64,000 nt of DNA from Candidatus Kryptoniota bacterium (GCA_024641705.1 JAHECO010000011.1:35063-99062); one strand, 5' to 3'. Shown: positions 9,582 through 19,618, counted from the stretch's first letter. Notes: generated by a model from the sequence alone, not told the origin. Made by a program: numbers and translations.

Positions 9582-9755
9582 GTATATAATATCCTTGAAG
9601 CCGGCCTGAAGTTACACGCTATTTCTATTTTATTTTACTGGAAGGACCCGCCAGCCAAATTAAGATGTCATTGCGCGTCCGTCCACACTGCGTATTGACC
9701 ACGCGACGATCCCTGACATACAGGTACCGAGCAGTTTTCGCTTAAGAAATAAACA

Positions 9756-9854
9756 TTACACAGAGTCCCACTGAGAAAAGACAGAGAGACACAGAGAAAA
9801 TCTATTCTCTGTGCTCTCGGGCCTTCCAACTGCTCTCTGTGGATCTCTGTGTAA
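9756..9854. repeat. CACAGAG/CTCTGTG palindromic repeat, copy 2, with 10-bp perfect terminal inverted repeats
   Basis: TTACACAGAG (9756-9765) ... CTCTGTGTAA (9845-9854). Confidence 0.8.
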
Positions 9855-10066
9855 CGACTTTGCGCGCGAAAAGGTACGGTTCGCCACCCCCCGATCACGC
9901 ATCCGCATGATCGGGACTCGCGATGACGGGAGGTTTGGAAGGGGAGGGCCACTGGCTACGACAGGCAACTTTCCGTATCGTCATCCGCCTGTCGCATCCG
10001 GGATAATCCTTCGCGGAACTCCGTACCTGCCATCCGGGTTTCGGATAGTCAAGGAGGACTGACGAT

Positions 10067-10453
10067 ATGAACGAAACGCATAAACCGGCGGGCTATAATT
10101 CTGTCTCGCCGTACCTCATAGTCGACGGAGCCGCGCGCACCATCGAATTCCTGACCGGAGTGTTCGGTGCCGTCGAGCTGAGGCGGATCCCGACGCCGAA
10201 CGGGAAGATCATGCACGCGGAGGTGAAGATCGACGACAGCGTAATCATGCTCACGGACGGCGCGGAGAACTGGCCGCCTATCGAGTCGAACGTGCATATA
10301 TATGTCCGCGACGTTGATGAGACATACAGGCGTGCTCTCGCGGCAGGCGCAACCTCCGTGCAGGAGCTGGTGAAGAGGGGCGACGAGAACAAGCGCGGCG
10401 GCGTAAAGGATGCCGGCGGCACGACGTGGTGGATAGCGACAAAGGTGGAGTAG
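10067..10453 (+). CDS. VOC family (glyoxalase/PhnB-like) protein
   Basis: SVSPYLIVDGAARTIEFLTGVFGAVELRRIPTPNGKIMHAEVKIDDSVIMLTDG...VYVRDVDETYRRALAAGA. Confidence 0.85.
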   Translation: MNETHKPAGYNSVSPYLIVDGAARTIEFLTGVFGAVELRRIPTPNGKIMHAEVKIDDSVIMLTDGAENWPPIESNVHIYVRDVDETYRRALAAGATSVQELVKRGDENKRGGVKDAGGTTWWIATKVE

Positions 10454-10498
10454 AGGCATAATGGCACATGGACTGGCTACTCATCCCTCTCCCTAACC

Positions 10499-10625
10499 GA
10501 GGCTGTCCAGAAAGTCTTGTCTGTCATGCTGAACGAAGTGAAACATCCATTTTTCAGAACGAATAAGTGGATTCTTCAGTCGCTCCGCTCCTTCAGAATG
10601 ACATTTTCCTTGTTTTGGGACAACC
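10499..10625 (+). repeat. 127-bp palindromic interspersed element, copy 2
   Basis: One difference from copy 1 seen by eye (gtgaaacatcc vs gtgaagcatcc). Confidence 0.92.
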
Positions 10626-10790
10626 TCGAGATCCGGACAAGATCGGGCCGGATTTCGTCCGACCTACACGGTCGGACTCAACCACACCCGCCCATACATA
10701 ACATGGGCGGCCTCGCGATGACAGGTTTATTATAGGACTTGCCCCTGTCAATTGACCGGTTATCGCTCGGCCGCTCAGAATCTCAACGCG

Positions 10791-11786
10791 TTACTCCCAC
10801 CAGTCCGCGATGAGATATTTCCCCACGGTCTTATCCCTGACGTCCTTCAGCGCAGTGCTGCTGTATTGAACGAGTGAAGTACCTTTCTGGACATAAGAGA
10901 TGTTCGAACCCGCGAGGACGACGCCCCCATAAATGCTCGAAGTACCGGTCTGCGTGACCGTGATGCTGCCGCTGCCATAGACAATTACTAATCCGTGAAA
11001 TGTGAATTGTCCCGACATGTCCAGGTTCCCGTTCACGATAAGTATCCCGGAGCCGGTAACGGGTCTGGTAATCTTCGTAGTCCCGGTGAAATAGGTTATT
11101 TGCGGACTAGCGTCCGTCCCGAGTGTGCCGGAGCTGAATGTCTGGCCGGTATACACAGTTGCCAACCGAATCATTTCATCGGCGAACGAGGTGTAGTCGG
11201 GCAGGTTGGAGACCACTTCGGTGTCCGGCGTTACGGTTCCTCTGCCGTTGATGTTGTTGTTCAGCGAAATGCTTCCCGACGACGCCGTTGAGTTGAGTGC
11301 AATTCCCGCCACTGAATCTGCGGGCAGCACAGGGGTCCCATCCGGATTCTTGTCGACCCCGCTGATGGTTGCGGTTCCCGACACGGTCAACGAAGCGGAT
11401 TTGCTGGCTGACATGCTGACACCACCAGCGACAGGTGGGATGTCAATTGGGACTGCATAGAGTTTGTTTGTGACAGTGTCGTTAAAGGTGTTGAACGTCC
11501 CGACGCTTGTCATTTTCAGGGTGTCCGTGGCAACCTGGGCGATATTCACAGTCGCGCTTCCGCCCAATATTGAATCGATGGTGAACGTTCCATTCAGCGA
11601 AGGGCTCTCTTTCAGTTTCAATATATAGATTTCGGCCGCACTCGAAGCCACGTCCTCCGCACATGTCTGGTCATAGTCGCCGACGTAATTTGTCACGGCA
11701 TCGGTCGCGCGCCTGTTCAGGTTGAAACCGATTATCGATAAAGAGAATATGAGTGTCAAAACCGCTATTACCGCCATTCTTCCCAT
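10791..11786 (-). CDS. Membrane-anchored/pilin-like protein with PilX-like N-terminus, unknown function
   Basis: N-terminal hydrophobic segment (MAVIAVLTLIFSLSIIGFNLNRRATDAV), then a Ser/Thr/Gly-rich domain; GGAGG RBS upstream. Confidence 0.5.
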   Translation of the reverse strand: MGRMAVIAVLTLIFSLSIIGFNLNRRATDAVTNYVGDYDQTCAEDVASSAAEIYILKLKESPSLNGTFTIDSILGGSATVNIAQVATDTLKMTSVGTFNTFNDTVTNKLYAVPIDIPPVAGGVSMSASKSASLTVSGTATISGVDKNPDGTPVLPADSVAGIALNSTASSGSISLNNNINGRGTVTPDTEVVSNLPDYTSFADEMIRLATVYTGQTFSSGTLGTDASPQITYFTGTTKITRPVTGSGILIVNGNLDMSGQFTFHGLVIVYGSGSITVTQTGTSSIYGGVVLAGSNISYVQKGTSLVQYSSTALKDVRDKTVGKYLIADWWE

Positions 11787-11804
11787 GGTTTTCCTCCATT
11801 CCGA

Positions 11805-12395
11805 TCACATCAATGAGCGGAGATTTTTCGGACTTACGTACTGTACCCAATATGCGCCGGCATAGGTCGTGTCCGACATAAGCATATTGGGGCTCTGAAC
11901 CATGAGCGCGATCCTCACAGACTTGATTTTGGACAGGACACCCTGGTCCGACGTCCCACCGGCAGGTACTGGTATTTCTGTCCCGGTACTATCGAAGTAA
12001 GTAAGAAGGAACGAAGTCTGCCCGAGGCTTGCACCCGTTGGCGAACTACTGTTAACAGACCGGTAGAGAATCAGCATATTCGGGTTCAATCCGCTGCCGA
12101 CAAGGGGTGTGCTTATCCAGTATCGCACCGTGTCGGGATTGCCGTCCTTCTCCAGATCGGTGCGAAACGTGATCGCACTTGTGTCGGCAAATATTATGGC
12201 AGGCGATGACCTGAAGCCTATCTTATAAAAATCATACGTGATGCCGTCTGCGATAGCGGTCAGATTGGTCTGAGTTATTACCCGAACGTTCGTGTCGGAA
12301 CCGGTATCCGCGAGCGAGACGTTCATCTTGATAACCGCCAGCATGATCAAGCTGGCCATCACCGCCGAGCCGATCGTATCCATCATTGTATCCAC
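11805..12395 (-). CDS. Small membrane-anchored pilin-like protein, unknown function
   Basis: N-terminal hydrophobic segment (GSAVMASLIMLAVIKMNVSL); same operon as its neighbours; AGGAG upstream of the GTG start. Confidence 0.45.
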   Translation of the reverse strand: MDTMMDTIGSAVMASLIMLAVIKMNVSLADTGSDTNVRVITQTNLTAIADGITYDFYKIGFRSSPAIIFADTSAITFRTDLEKDGNPDTVRYWISTPLVGSGLNPNMLILYRSVNSSSPTGASLGQTSFLLTYFDSTGTEIPVPAGGTSDQGVLSKIKSVRIALMVQSPNMLMSDTTYAGAYWVQYVSPKNLRSLM

Positions 12396-12403
12396 GCGCT
12401 CTC

Positions 12404-12919
12404 CTATTTTTTATATCTGTAAGAAACAATCTTGGAAATCACAATGGTGTCACCCGGAGTAGTGATGTACGGGCTCCTTACGGTGACATCTATCCTTTTC
12501 AGAAAAGTCTGAGTACCGGCGTTTACATCCGGCGAAGTCTCCGTTACATAATAGACCCTGCAAGTTCTCCAGAAATATCCGAGACGGGGTGTGAGAACCG
12601 AATCCTGATATCCGTTGTAATCGTCAATGTCGTTGAATGTAGTCGGATCGTCGGCAACCTCGCCGGAATCCGGACCGAGTTGTGACGGAGGTGTAAGAAC
12701 TTCTACGGTGTCGGTCGAAAGCGGAGGGAGAACCATCTGGTCGAAATACTTCACCGTGATCTTTTCCACCATCGCCTGTCCGATTGCCGTTCCGGTGATC
12801 ATCGCTTCGGATCCGTCGACCAGATCGGTCTGATTGAGGACGAGTTTATTTGCCGAGATGGTGACGCTTGCGAGAATGCCTAGGGCGACGAGAGCAAGCA
12901 GCATTTGTCCGGTTCCCAT
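12404..12919 (-). CDS. Small membrane-anchored pilin-like protein, unknown function (start revised to ATG 12919)
   Basis: MGTGQMLLALVALGILASVTISANKLVLNQ; AAGGAG RBS just upstream of this ATG. Confidence 0.5.
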   Translation of the reverse strand: MGTGQMLLALVALGILASVTISANKLVLNQTDLVDGSEAMITGTAIGQAMVEKITVKYFDQMVLPPLSTDTVEVLTPPSQLGPDSGEVADDPTTFNDIDDYNGYQDSVLTPRLGYFWRTCRVYYVTETSPDVNAGTQTFLKRIDVTVRSPYITTPGDTIVISKIVSYRYKK

Positions 12920-13580
12920 AATTGTGCTCCTTCTTCTCACGTCCGGACATAACAAGTGCTCTTGTTTTGAATGAGGTGATTTTTATTTCATGAGAGGACC
13001 AGCTGTATATTTCGAGGTTGAGTCCAGACGCTTTCCAGCGCTCTAATTGTCAAACCCTATGCCGTGCGAAATACCGAATTTGCGGATGAGAAAGAGCATA
13101 ATCCGAATAAACGTGCGGTAAAAACATCTTTGCCGGTGAAATAATTTCCGATCCTCTTTGATGCTGCACGACTAATCGAACTTCTTTCTGAACTTTTCCC
13201 GGCAACTTGAACAAGAGAATCGTTGCGATGGAAGCAACCCGGTCGATCGGCAAAGTCGTGATTTTTGTCGCCGCCCGCCAATTAACCTGTCATTGCGAGG
13301 GGGACATCCCGCGAGGCGCGGCGCCGTCATATGCCGCATTGCGCCTGCGCAGCGGAGCGCTTCCGCCTCCATGTCGTTTCGGCGGACGGGTCGGCACACA
13401 TGTGCGGCATCCCGCATATTCCATCAAGATGATGACGAGCGGGATAAATAATTCCGGACGGGACGATGACAGGAGTGTTTGGGTTCCGGCCAGGCTACTC
13501 CCCCTGCAATTCCGTTAGAATCCGTCCCATCCGTGTGCTATCTTCTCCAAAAGCATCATCGGTCCAAACCGGAGGCAGAT

Positions 13581-14144
13581 ATGAGTAATTCCACTTCCAA
13601 TCCCACCGCAACGAAAATCAGGACCCGAGCAGCAGGCCTGTTAGCCCTCCTTTTCCTGAGCCCGGCGATTCTCCTCGCGCAGAAAACTTTCGATGTGAGG
13701 TCGCCGAACGGTGCCGTCAACCTGACGGTGCAGGCGGGTACTGAACTTGAATGGTCCGTCCAGGACAGCGGCCGGCCGATAATCGCGCCGTCAGCGATCG
13801 CACTGCGGCTGCAAGGCGGCGAGGTGCTCGGAGATAACGCGAAGATAATTTCCTCGAGCATGGAGAAAGTGGACAGCTCGTTTGTCGCGATCGACTACAT
13901 CAAGTCGACCGTCCCCGACAGATACAACCAGCTTACTTTGCATTGCGAGGGCGATTACGGCGTGATATTCAGAGTGTATGACGATGCAGTCGCGTACCGG
14001 TTCTTCACGGACAGGAAGGGCGAGGTCTTCGTCACAAACGAAGATGCCAACTTCAATTTCACGGGCGACGACCAGGCATTCATTCCGTATATGAACGACT
14101 ATCGCGACGGCAAGATTTTCAATTCATCCTTCGAAGCGCTGTAG
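13581..14144 (+). pseudogene. 5' fragment of a GH97 glycoside hydrolase (N-terminal domain only)
   Basis: Signal peptide then QKTFDVRSPNGAVNLTVQAGTELEWSVQDSGRPIIAPSAIALRL...YNQLTLHCEGDYGVIFRVYDDAVAYRFFTDRKGEVFVTNEDANFNF, the GH97 N-terminal pattern. Stops after ~190 aa with no catalytic domain. Confidence 0.75.
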
Positions 14145-14595
14145 CGCGGGTCGCTATGTATAAAATGGAGTCCGGGCTGACGGGGATGCCGAAAATCATT
14201 CTTACGTTGACTTTCCCGGTCTCGGTCAGGATTGACTCCGACACGCCGACATCGAAAGAATCGATGTACACAATTACCGGTACGATGTTGGTGGAAGACA
14301 ATGGCGTTAGAAGTGAATCAAGGACACCGCGTACGAAAGTGCTCAGCGGCACGGTGAGGCGGTAGGGTACTGTCTTTTCAAACATGCCGACTAGCCCGGT
14401 GCCCACGGTGGTCGAATCCGCCTTCCGCCGGTCGATGACTTTGCTGATTCTGACATTGGAGTCGGCGATTCGGTGCGACGCGATTATTTCGCTTGAGTAA
14501 TTGGGTTTCATCAGAACTTCACTCCCCCCACATCCTATGAGTAGAAGAGCGAATGAGATGAATGTTGCTTTCACGAGAATGCTTTCTTTGCTCAT
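14119..14595 (-). CDS. Putative lipoprotein, possibly 3'-truncated
   Basis: Lipobox LLIGC. C-terminal codons overlap the end of the GH97 fragment. Confidence 0.5.
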   Translation of the reverse strand: MSKESILVKATFISFALLLIGCGGSEVLMKPNYSSEIIASHRIADSNVRISKVIDRRKADSTTVGTGLVGMFEKTVPYRLTVPLSTFVRGVLDSLLTPLSSTNIVPVIVYIDSFDVGVSESILTETGKVNVRMIFGIPVSPDSILYIATRATALRRMN

Positions 14596-14769
14596 GTGGA
14601 TTCCCCTTAATTATGCTTCATGTTGGGCGCAACATAACAAGCCAATGCCGAATTTCAAAACTGTTCTCGCGGAGGTCGAAGAGTCATTCGTCGCATTCGT
14701 GTTATACTTGTTACCCCGGGTCCTTCCTCAGGAGATAGTTCGGTATCGGCGGTCGTTCCGTGTTCACCT

Positions 14770-15554
14770 TTAGAAATTGTATGCCAATCCCAATCTCAGG
14801 GCTATTCCTCCCAGGTTGAGATTTTGAAATTTCGTGACCACGCCGGTGTCGACATTCTGAATTTTCCAGTCCGCGGGTTCGTACGAATATTCAATTTCGC
14901 CGTTCAACGACAATTCATGATATATCGGGACATCGAACCCCGTAAGGAAATGGACATCGAACGGATTAGCCGTGCCTTTCAGCCAGGTTCTGGGAATCCC
15001 CGGTTCGGGAAATTGTTCCTGCTCCCACCTCACGTACAGGATACCCACTCCCATCCCGAGGTAGGGGACGAAATGTGAATTGCCGGATGCAAGACGGTCC
15101 ACCAGGGTAAGTTTAAATTGCAGTATCCCCAGAGTGTTCTTATCGGAATACGTATTCCCGCTCGGGACGAGCGTGGCCGTGAGCGCGTTGTCGAACATCC
15201 TGATGCCGGATGTCAGTCTTATTCCCCAGTTGGAAAAATGGTACTCGCGCCATAAGCATTGAGCTCACTTCCGTTTCCGAAGCCGCCTGCAGCTGCGCTT
15301 ACCGGGCTTCCATTTGAATAGTCGATCTGGTGCAGCCCTTGAATTTGGTACTCCAGCGGAACGAACCCGCCGACCTCAATGCCTATCTGGAACTTCTTCT
15401 GCTGGGCCGATGCGCGCGGAGCGAATGACAAGGTAATGAGAATAACAAATATTACGGGCGAAAGTTTTTTGATGTGCTTCATGTTGCCACCCCTTTTATG
15501 TTGATAAGAGCATTGAGGCCGACAAACAGGACTATCGTCCGCAGTTCGGCTCAA
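14770..15554 (-). pseudogene. Outer-membrane beta-barrel-like protein split by a 1-nt frameshift
   Basis: ORFs 15219-15554 and 14770-15198 join as ...GASTIFSNWGIRLTSGIRMFDNALTATLVP... if the A5 tract at 15234-15238 (T5 in the gene) gains one base. Confidence 0.7.
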
Positions 15555-16003
15555 TTCCGTCGAAGCCGTGCGCCAAGGACGTGCTTCGTTAAGACGCTTG
15601 TCGAACCTGAAATAGATTCAAGTTTGTTCCCCTCGTAACCCGTTCCGGCTTCTGTTTGCCCGCAACAGGTCGGTATCGTTCCTGGTTCTGGTTGCAACTC
15701 TATCTGAAACGGAGATTCTTCGTCGCGTCGGGCCACAACTTACCGGGAAACATTGTGTGCTGTTGTGTCCCTCACCGGGCTAATATCCCGGCTGTGACGA
15801 CGAAATTACCCTCGACTATCTTGCACGAATTTAACCGTCCCATGGCGGAATATCAACAAGCCTGATTGCACAAGCCCCAATTTGAAACCATTGAGCGAGG
15901 GATTTGGCGATGACAGGAGTGTTAACGGCACAGCCCCATCGCCGGGGCTGTGCTTGTGCTGGTGGAGTTGGGAAAGGAAACGCGGCCTGTTCGATAAAGT
16001 GAG

Positions 16004-17155
16004 TTACTGGTTCTCGATAATCGTTGCCCTCTGGCGCAGGGCGTCGTAGCTTATCTCGTTCCTCGAGTACGCATCGATGTCCTTCTTCTTCAGGCTGATC
16101 AGTATGCCGCGGTCGCCCGACCCGAACGAATTGAATTGCACCGATACCAGTATGGACTCTCCCTCCGTGAGGAACCTGAGAGACGAACCGTAATTCCCGA
16201 GCGCCTTGACCACCAGCTTCTCCAGCTCGGGCGTCTTGTCCTTTTTCGGGCGCGGCCTGTCGCCTAATTCGATGAAATCCGGAACATCCGTCAACCTGCA
16301 CACGAAGAACGCGCCCAGCCCCTTCAGGTAGATTCCTCTGCTGTTCGCGCCGAACAAGTAGCGGTGATCCCCCGGCGTCCGGTCGTCGATAGACTTGTCC
16401 AGTATAGTTTCCATGATGTCTATCGAGTCGTCGTGTCCCTTCAGATCGCTGATCTGAACCTTCTGCCCGAATGCCGCCTGCGTTTCGGACTGTGCCCGGT
16501 ACGCCGACACTTCCTTCTTTGAAACTGTGTAGTACCTTGCCTGCATCGAATCGCCGCCCATCAAGAAGATTACGGAGATATGTTGCGCGGGCGTCAGCTT
16601 GTTCTCGGCATCGGCGTAGCTCGCGAGGAACTTCACCACCTGTTTGTCCAGCTTTCCGATCATCTCTTTCGAAGCCTGCGCGCTCATGGTTTCTGCGCGC
16701 TTCAGGATTTCAATCTTAGGCGGATGCGCCCACCTGACATTCGGCCGGGAGCGCACTATCACCGAATCACGCGACGTCGTGCCTGAGTCCAACTTCATCA
16801 TCGAAATCTCGTACTCCTTCATCGCCGAATCGAAAACGGCCATCGACGAGTCGAGCTCTGTCAAATCTATGATGTCTGTCTCGCGGCCGAGCCTTCCCGC
16901 CAGCAAGCCTGAACCGAACATCCTGTCGGACTGATTCACCAGGAAGAGAAGTCCGTAGCCGGGGAGATATGAACCGGACACCTGCGGCCTGCCGTAGTTC
17001 TCCCCGTCGATACCCTTCAGGAGTTGTCCGAGAATGCTGTTCATGACGCCTATGTCCGGATAAGAGTCCGCGTTCTTCTCCTGCGACGCCAGCGCCGCCG
17101 GCATCAGCAGCAGAAACGCAATCATGACCTTCAGTGCTGGATTATTCTTAATCAT
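16004..17155 (-). CDS. Conserved-looking secreted protein of unknown function in an ECF operon
   Basis: Signal peptide; downstream of sigma/anti-sigma genes on the same strand. Confidence 0.55.
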   Translation of the reverse strand: MIKNNPALKVMIAFLLLMPAALASQEKNADSYPDIGVMNSILGQLLKGIDGENYGRPQVSGSYLPGYGLLFLVNQSDRMFGSGLLAGRLGRETDIIDLTELDSSMAVFDSAMKEYEISMMKLDSGTTSRDSVIVRSRPNVRWAHPPKIEILKRAETMSAQASKEMIGKLDKQVVKFLASYADAENKLTPAQHISVIFLMGGDSMQARYYTVSKKEVSAYRAQSETQAAFGQKVQISDLKGHDDSIDIMETILDKSIDDRTPGDHRYLFGANSRGIYLKGLGAFFVCRLTDVPDFIELGDRPRPKKDKTPELEKLVVKALGNYGSSLRFLTEGESILVSVQFNSFGSGDRGILISLKKKDIDAYSRNEISYDALRQRATIIENQ

Positions 17156-17197
17156 TATATACTCCTTTTTGATGTCGGTGATGTTTCGCGGTGACTT

Positions 17198-17863
17198 CTA
17201 TCTGACCGCACTTGCGAGCTTGACAACTCCGTCGAGAGCCGCGCGTGACTGGTAGTAAGCGATCTGATCCTGCTGCTGCAGGCGGTAAATATGATTCATA
17301 AGGTAAACCAGGTAGCCCCGCTCCTGGTCGTTGAGCTGGCGCGAGAATGCCGTGAGGTCGGTACGATACCGATCGGCCTGTCGCGCCTCGCTTGCCGCAA
17401 TCATGTCGGATACAAGCTGCATGTCGTGCTGCCTCACGCTGTCGACGATAGCGGCGATCTTCGCGGAATCGATGGGAGCGTATCCCACCTTCGTCGTTCC
17501 GACCGTGATCGATATCGCCCCGCCGTCGTACCGGATATTCGTGCCGAGGGTCAAAGCGGCCGCGAAAACTAAGACGAAGACTGCGGCGACACCGGCGCGC
17601 GCAAATTTTCTGAGACGGCGTTTCGACGGATCGGGTTCATAACCTGTCGCAGGAGGGGCGGGAAGGAAGGCGAAATTCGGAGGACGCCCGTGCGCAGGCA
17701 CATTCCAGCGGCTTAGTGCCGAAAGCGTTTGCCGGTACTGCTCAACTTCCGACCTGCACTTCACGCACGACTCCAGATGCCGGCTTATCGCATCGTTCTC
17801 TTCTTCGTTCAACTCTCCGAGTACGAACGAGATGAGCTCTTCTTTGATATCCTCACATCGCAT
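17198..17863 (-). CDS. Anti-sigma factor with zinc-finger (zf-HC2-like) N-terminus
   Basis: CEDIKEELISFVLGELNEEENDAISRHLESCVKCRSEVEQY (H-x3-C-x2-C) then a TM segment; overlaps the sigma gene. Confidence 0.88.
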   Translation of the reverse strand: MRCEDIKEELISFVLGELNEEENDAISRHLESCVKCRSEVEQYRQTLSALSRWNVPAHGRPPNFAFLPAPPATGYEPDPSKRRLRKFARAGVAAVFVLVFAAALTLGTNIRYDGGAISITVGTTKVGYAPIDSAKIAAIVDSVRQHDMQLVSDMIAASEARQADRYRTDLTAFSRQLNDQERGYLVYLMNHIYRLQQQDQIAYYQSRAALDGVVKLASAVR

Positions 17864-18452
17864 TTCTCAATATCTCCTCGATGAGTCTGTTCTTGTTCAG
17901 GACTTCCTTTATGGCGCGAAGTCCGGTGTACATGCGCGTCTTTACCGTGTTGACCGGAATATTCAGGACTTCAGCGATTTCGGTGAACTTCAAATCCTGG
18001 TAAAGCTTCATGACGATGACCACCCTCTGTTCATCCGGAATGGAGCCGAGCGTCTTCTCGCAGAGGCGGCGGAGCGCCGTGCCGTCGATCCTCCATTCGA
18101 GGTCGACCGGCTCCGCCTCGGCCAGTTCCGATATCCCGTCGGAACCGTCCGGGTACTGCTTCCCGTTCCCGCGGAATGAGGCCTTCCGGTTCCTCATGTG
18201 GTCTATCGCGCAGTTGTTCGCGATCCGGTAGAGCCATGTCGGGAACTTGTCGTCCTCCTTCAGCTGGTGGAGCCTGAAATAGGCCGTAATGAACGTTTTC
18301 TGACACACATCCTCCGCTTCGTCGATGTCTCCGAGGACCCTGTAAAGGAGGCCGAGGATCTTCTCGTACCACATCCGCGTGAGCGCGTTGAAAACGGAGA
18401 GGTCTCCTCTCTTGAACCTCGCGATCAGCTCCAATTCTGTATTATCTGGCAT
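17853..18452 (-). CDS. ECF (sigma-70 family) RNA polymerase sigma factor
   Basis: DIDEAEDVCQKTFITAYFRLHQL and IPDEQRVVIVMKLYQDLKFTEIAEVLNIPVNTVKTRMYTGLRAIKE. Confidence 0.94.
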   Translation of the reverse strand: MPDNTELELIARFKRGDLSVFNALTRMWYEKILGLLYRVLGDIDEAEDVCQKTFITAYFRLHQLKEDDKFPTWLYRIANNCAIDHMRNRKASFRGNGKQYPDGSDGISELAEAEPVDLEWRIDGTALRRLCEKTLGSIPDEQRVVIVMKLYQDLKFTEIAEVLNIPVNTVKTRMYTGLRAIKEVLNKNRLIEEILRNAM

Positions 18453-18571
18453 GCACTATTAAGACGAGAGTTTCCGTGAAAAAGTTTTGGAATCTGTGTG
18501 GGTCAGCTCAAACCGGGACCCGCTCCAGGCTGAGAGAGGCGCTTCGGTTTGAGGCAGTCCGATCCAGCTCC

Positions 18572-18626
18572 GGAACTCACCCTTAATCCCTCTCTTTCCA
18601 AGAGAAGGGTTTTGGGGATGAGTTCC
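18572..18626. repeat. Palindromic repeat GGAACTCA...TGAGTTCC
   Basis: ggaactcacccttaatccctctctttccaagagaagggttttggggatgagttcc. Confidence 0.7.
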
Positions 18627-18783
18627 ATAAGCAGACTGAAAGACCGCCAGGCCGAGTCGTTCATTTCTCTAATTCCCATATATTCGTAAAATCTATCGTA
18701 TGATATCTTTCAGCTGCGGCCGTGCCAACGGTTTCCAGGATCCGTCGTTCGTGGGGGAGTCCTGATAATGAAGGGAGAAGTCG

Positions 18784-19485
18784 ATGATCAACAAGAAAAA
18801 GAAAAAAGCATCTCGTACCGGTTTTGTGACCGCGCACCGGCAACCGGACCATCCAGACTGGCCGGCGCCGATCGAGCTGCCGAAACCAAGACTTGATACT
18901 CGCATGTCCGTTTCGAAAGCCCTGCAGAAAAGGAAGACTACGCGTGAGATAAGCGACAGGAAGATGTCGCTGCAGACGCTTTCCAATCTCCTCTGGGCCG
19001 CATGTGGTGTGAACCGCAGGAAAGGTCCCTTTGAGATTCCGGGACGAACTGCAGCATCGGCGAGCAACTCGCAGGAGATCGACGTCTACGTTGCGTTGGA
19101 GGAAGGGACTTATCTGTACGATCCTTTCAACCACAGGCTCGACCCGGCAGTCGGAGGTGACCTCCGCACGCTGGCAATTAATCCCGGCCAGGCGAGCCTG
19201 GCGGCGAAAGTTCCGGTCCAACTCATCTACGTCGCGGACATCGACAGGCTTGCCAACACGTCCGGCTATCAGGAGCCCGGGCTGCAGGATCCTGAGGTGC
19301 AGAAGTCTTATTACTATGTGGATACCGGTCTTATCGCGGCCAACGTTTATTTGTTTGCCTCTTCACACGGCCTGGCGGCGTGGTTCCACAACTGCAACAA
19401 GCCCGCTCTCACAGAGAAACTGAATCTGCGTCGCGACCAACGGGTGCTCTTCGGACAAACAGTCGGATACGCCGGGAGAAAATGA
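18784..19485 (+). CDS. SagB/ThcOx-like nitroreductase family protein
   Basis: KRKTTREISDRKMSLQTLSNLLWAACGVNR...RTAASASNSQEIDVYVALEEGTYLYDP...DTGLIAANVYLFASSHGLAAWF. Confidence 0.85.
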   Translation: MINKKKKKASRTGFVTAHRQPDHPDWPAPIELPKPRLDTRMSVSKALQKRKTTREISDRKMSLQTLSNLLWAACGVNRRKGPFEIPGRTAASASNSQEIDVYVALEEGTYLYDPFNHRLDPAVGGDLRTLAINPGQASLAAKVPVQLIYVADIDRLANTSGYQEPGLQDPEVQKSYYYVDTGLIAANVYLFASSHGLAAWFHNCNKPALTEKLNLRRDQRVLFGQTVGYAGRK

Positions 19486-19618
19486 GCCCTGGAAGTTGAG
19501 AGTGCAGGCGTACGATCGGAACGCCATTCTCCGGCAGACTGACAGGCGCTGGAGTAAGATGTGGGTGTAGGTTCGGGGGGAGAGGACAGAACGGAGTAGG
19601 TGGATGCTGCTGGGGTAC

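Noticed and set aside
15929-15952. Hairpin gcacagccccatcgccggggctgtgc as a terminator
   Set aside because: Strong stem but no U-tract on either strand.
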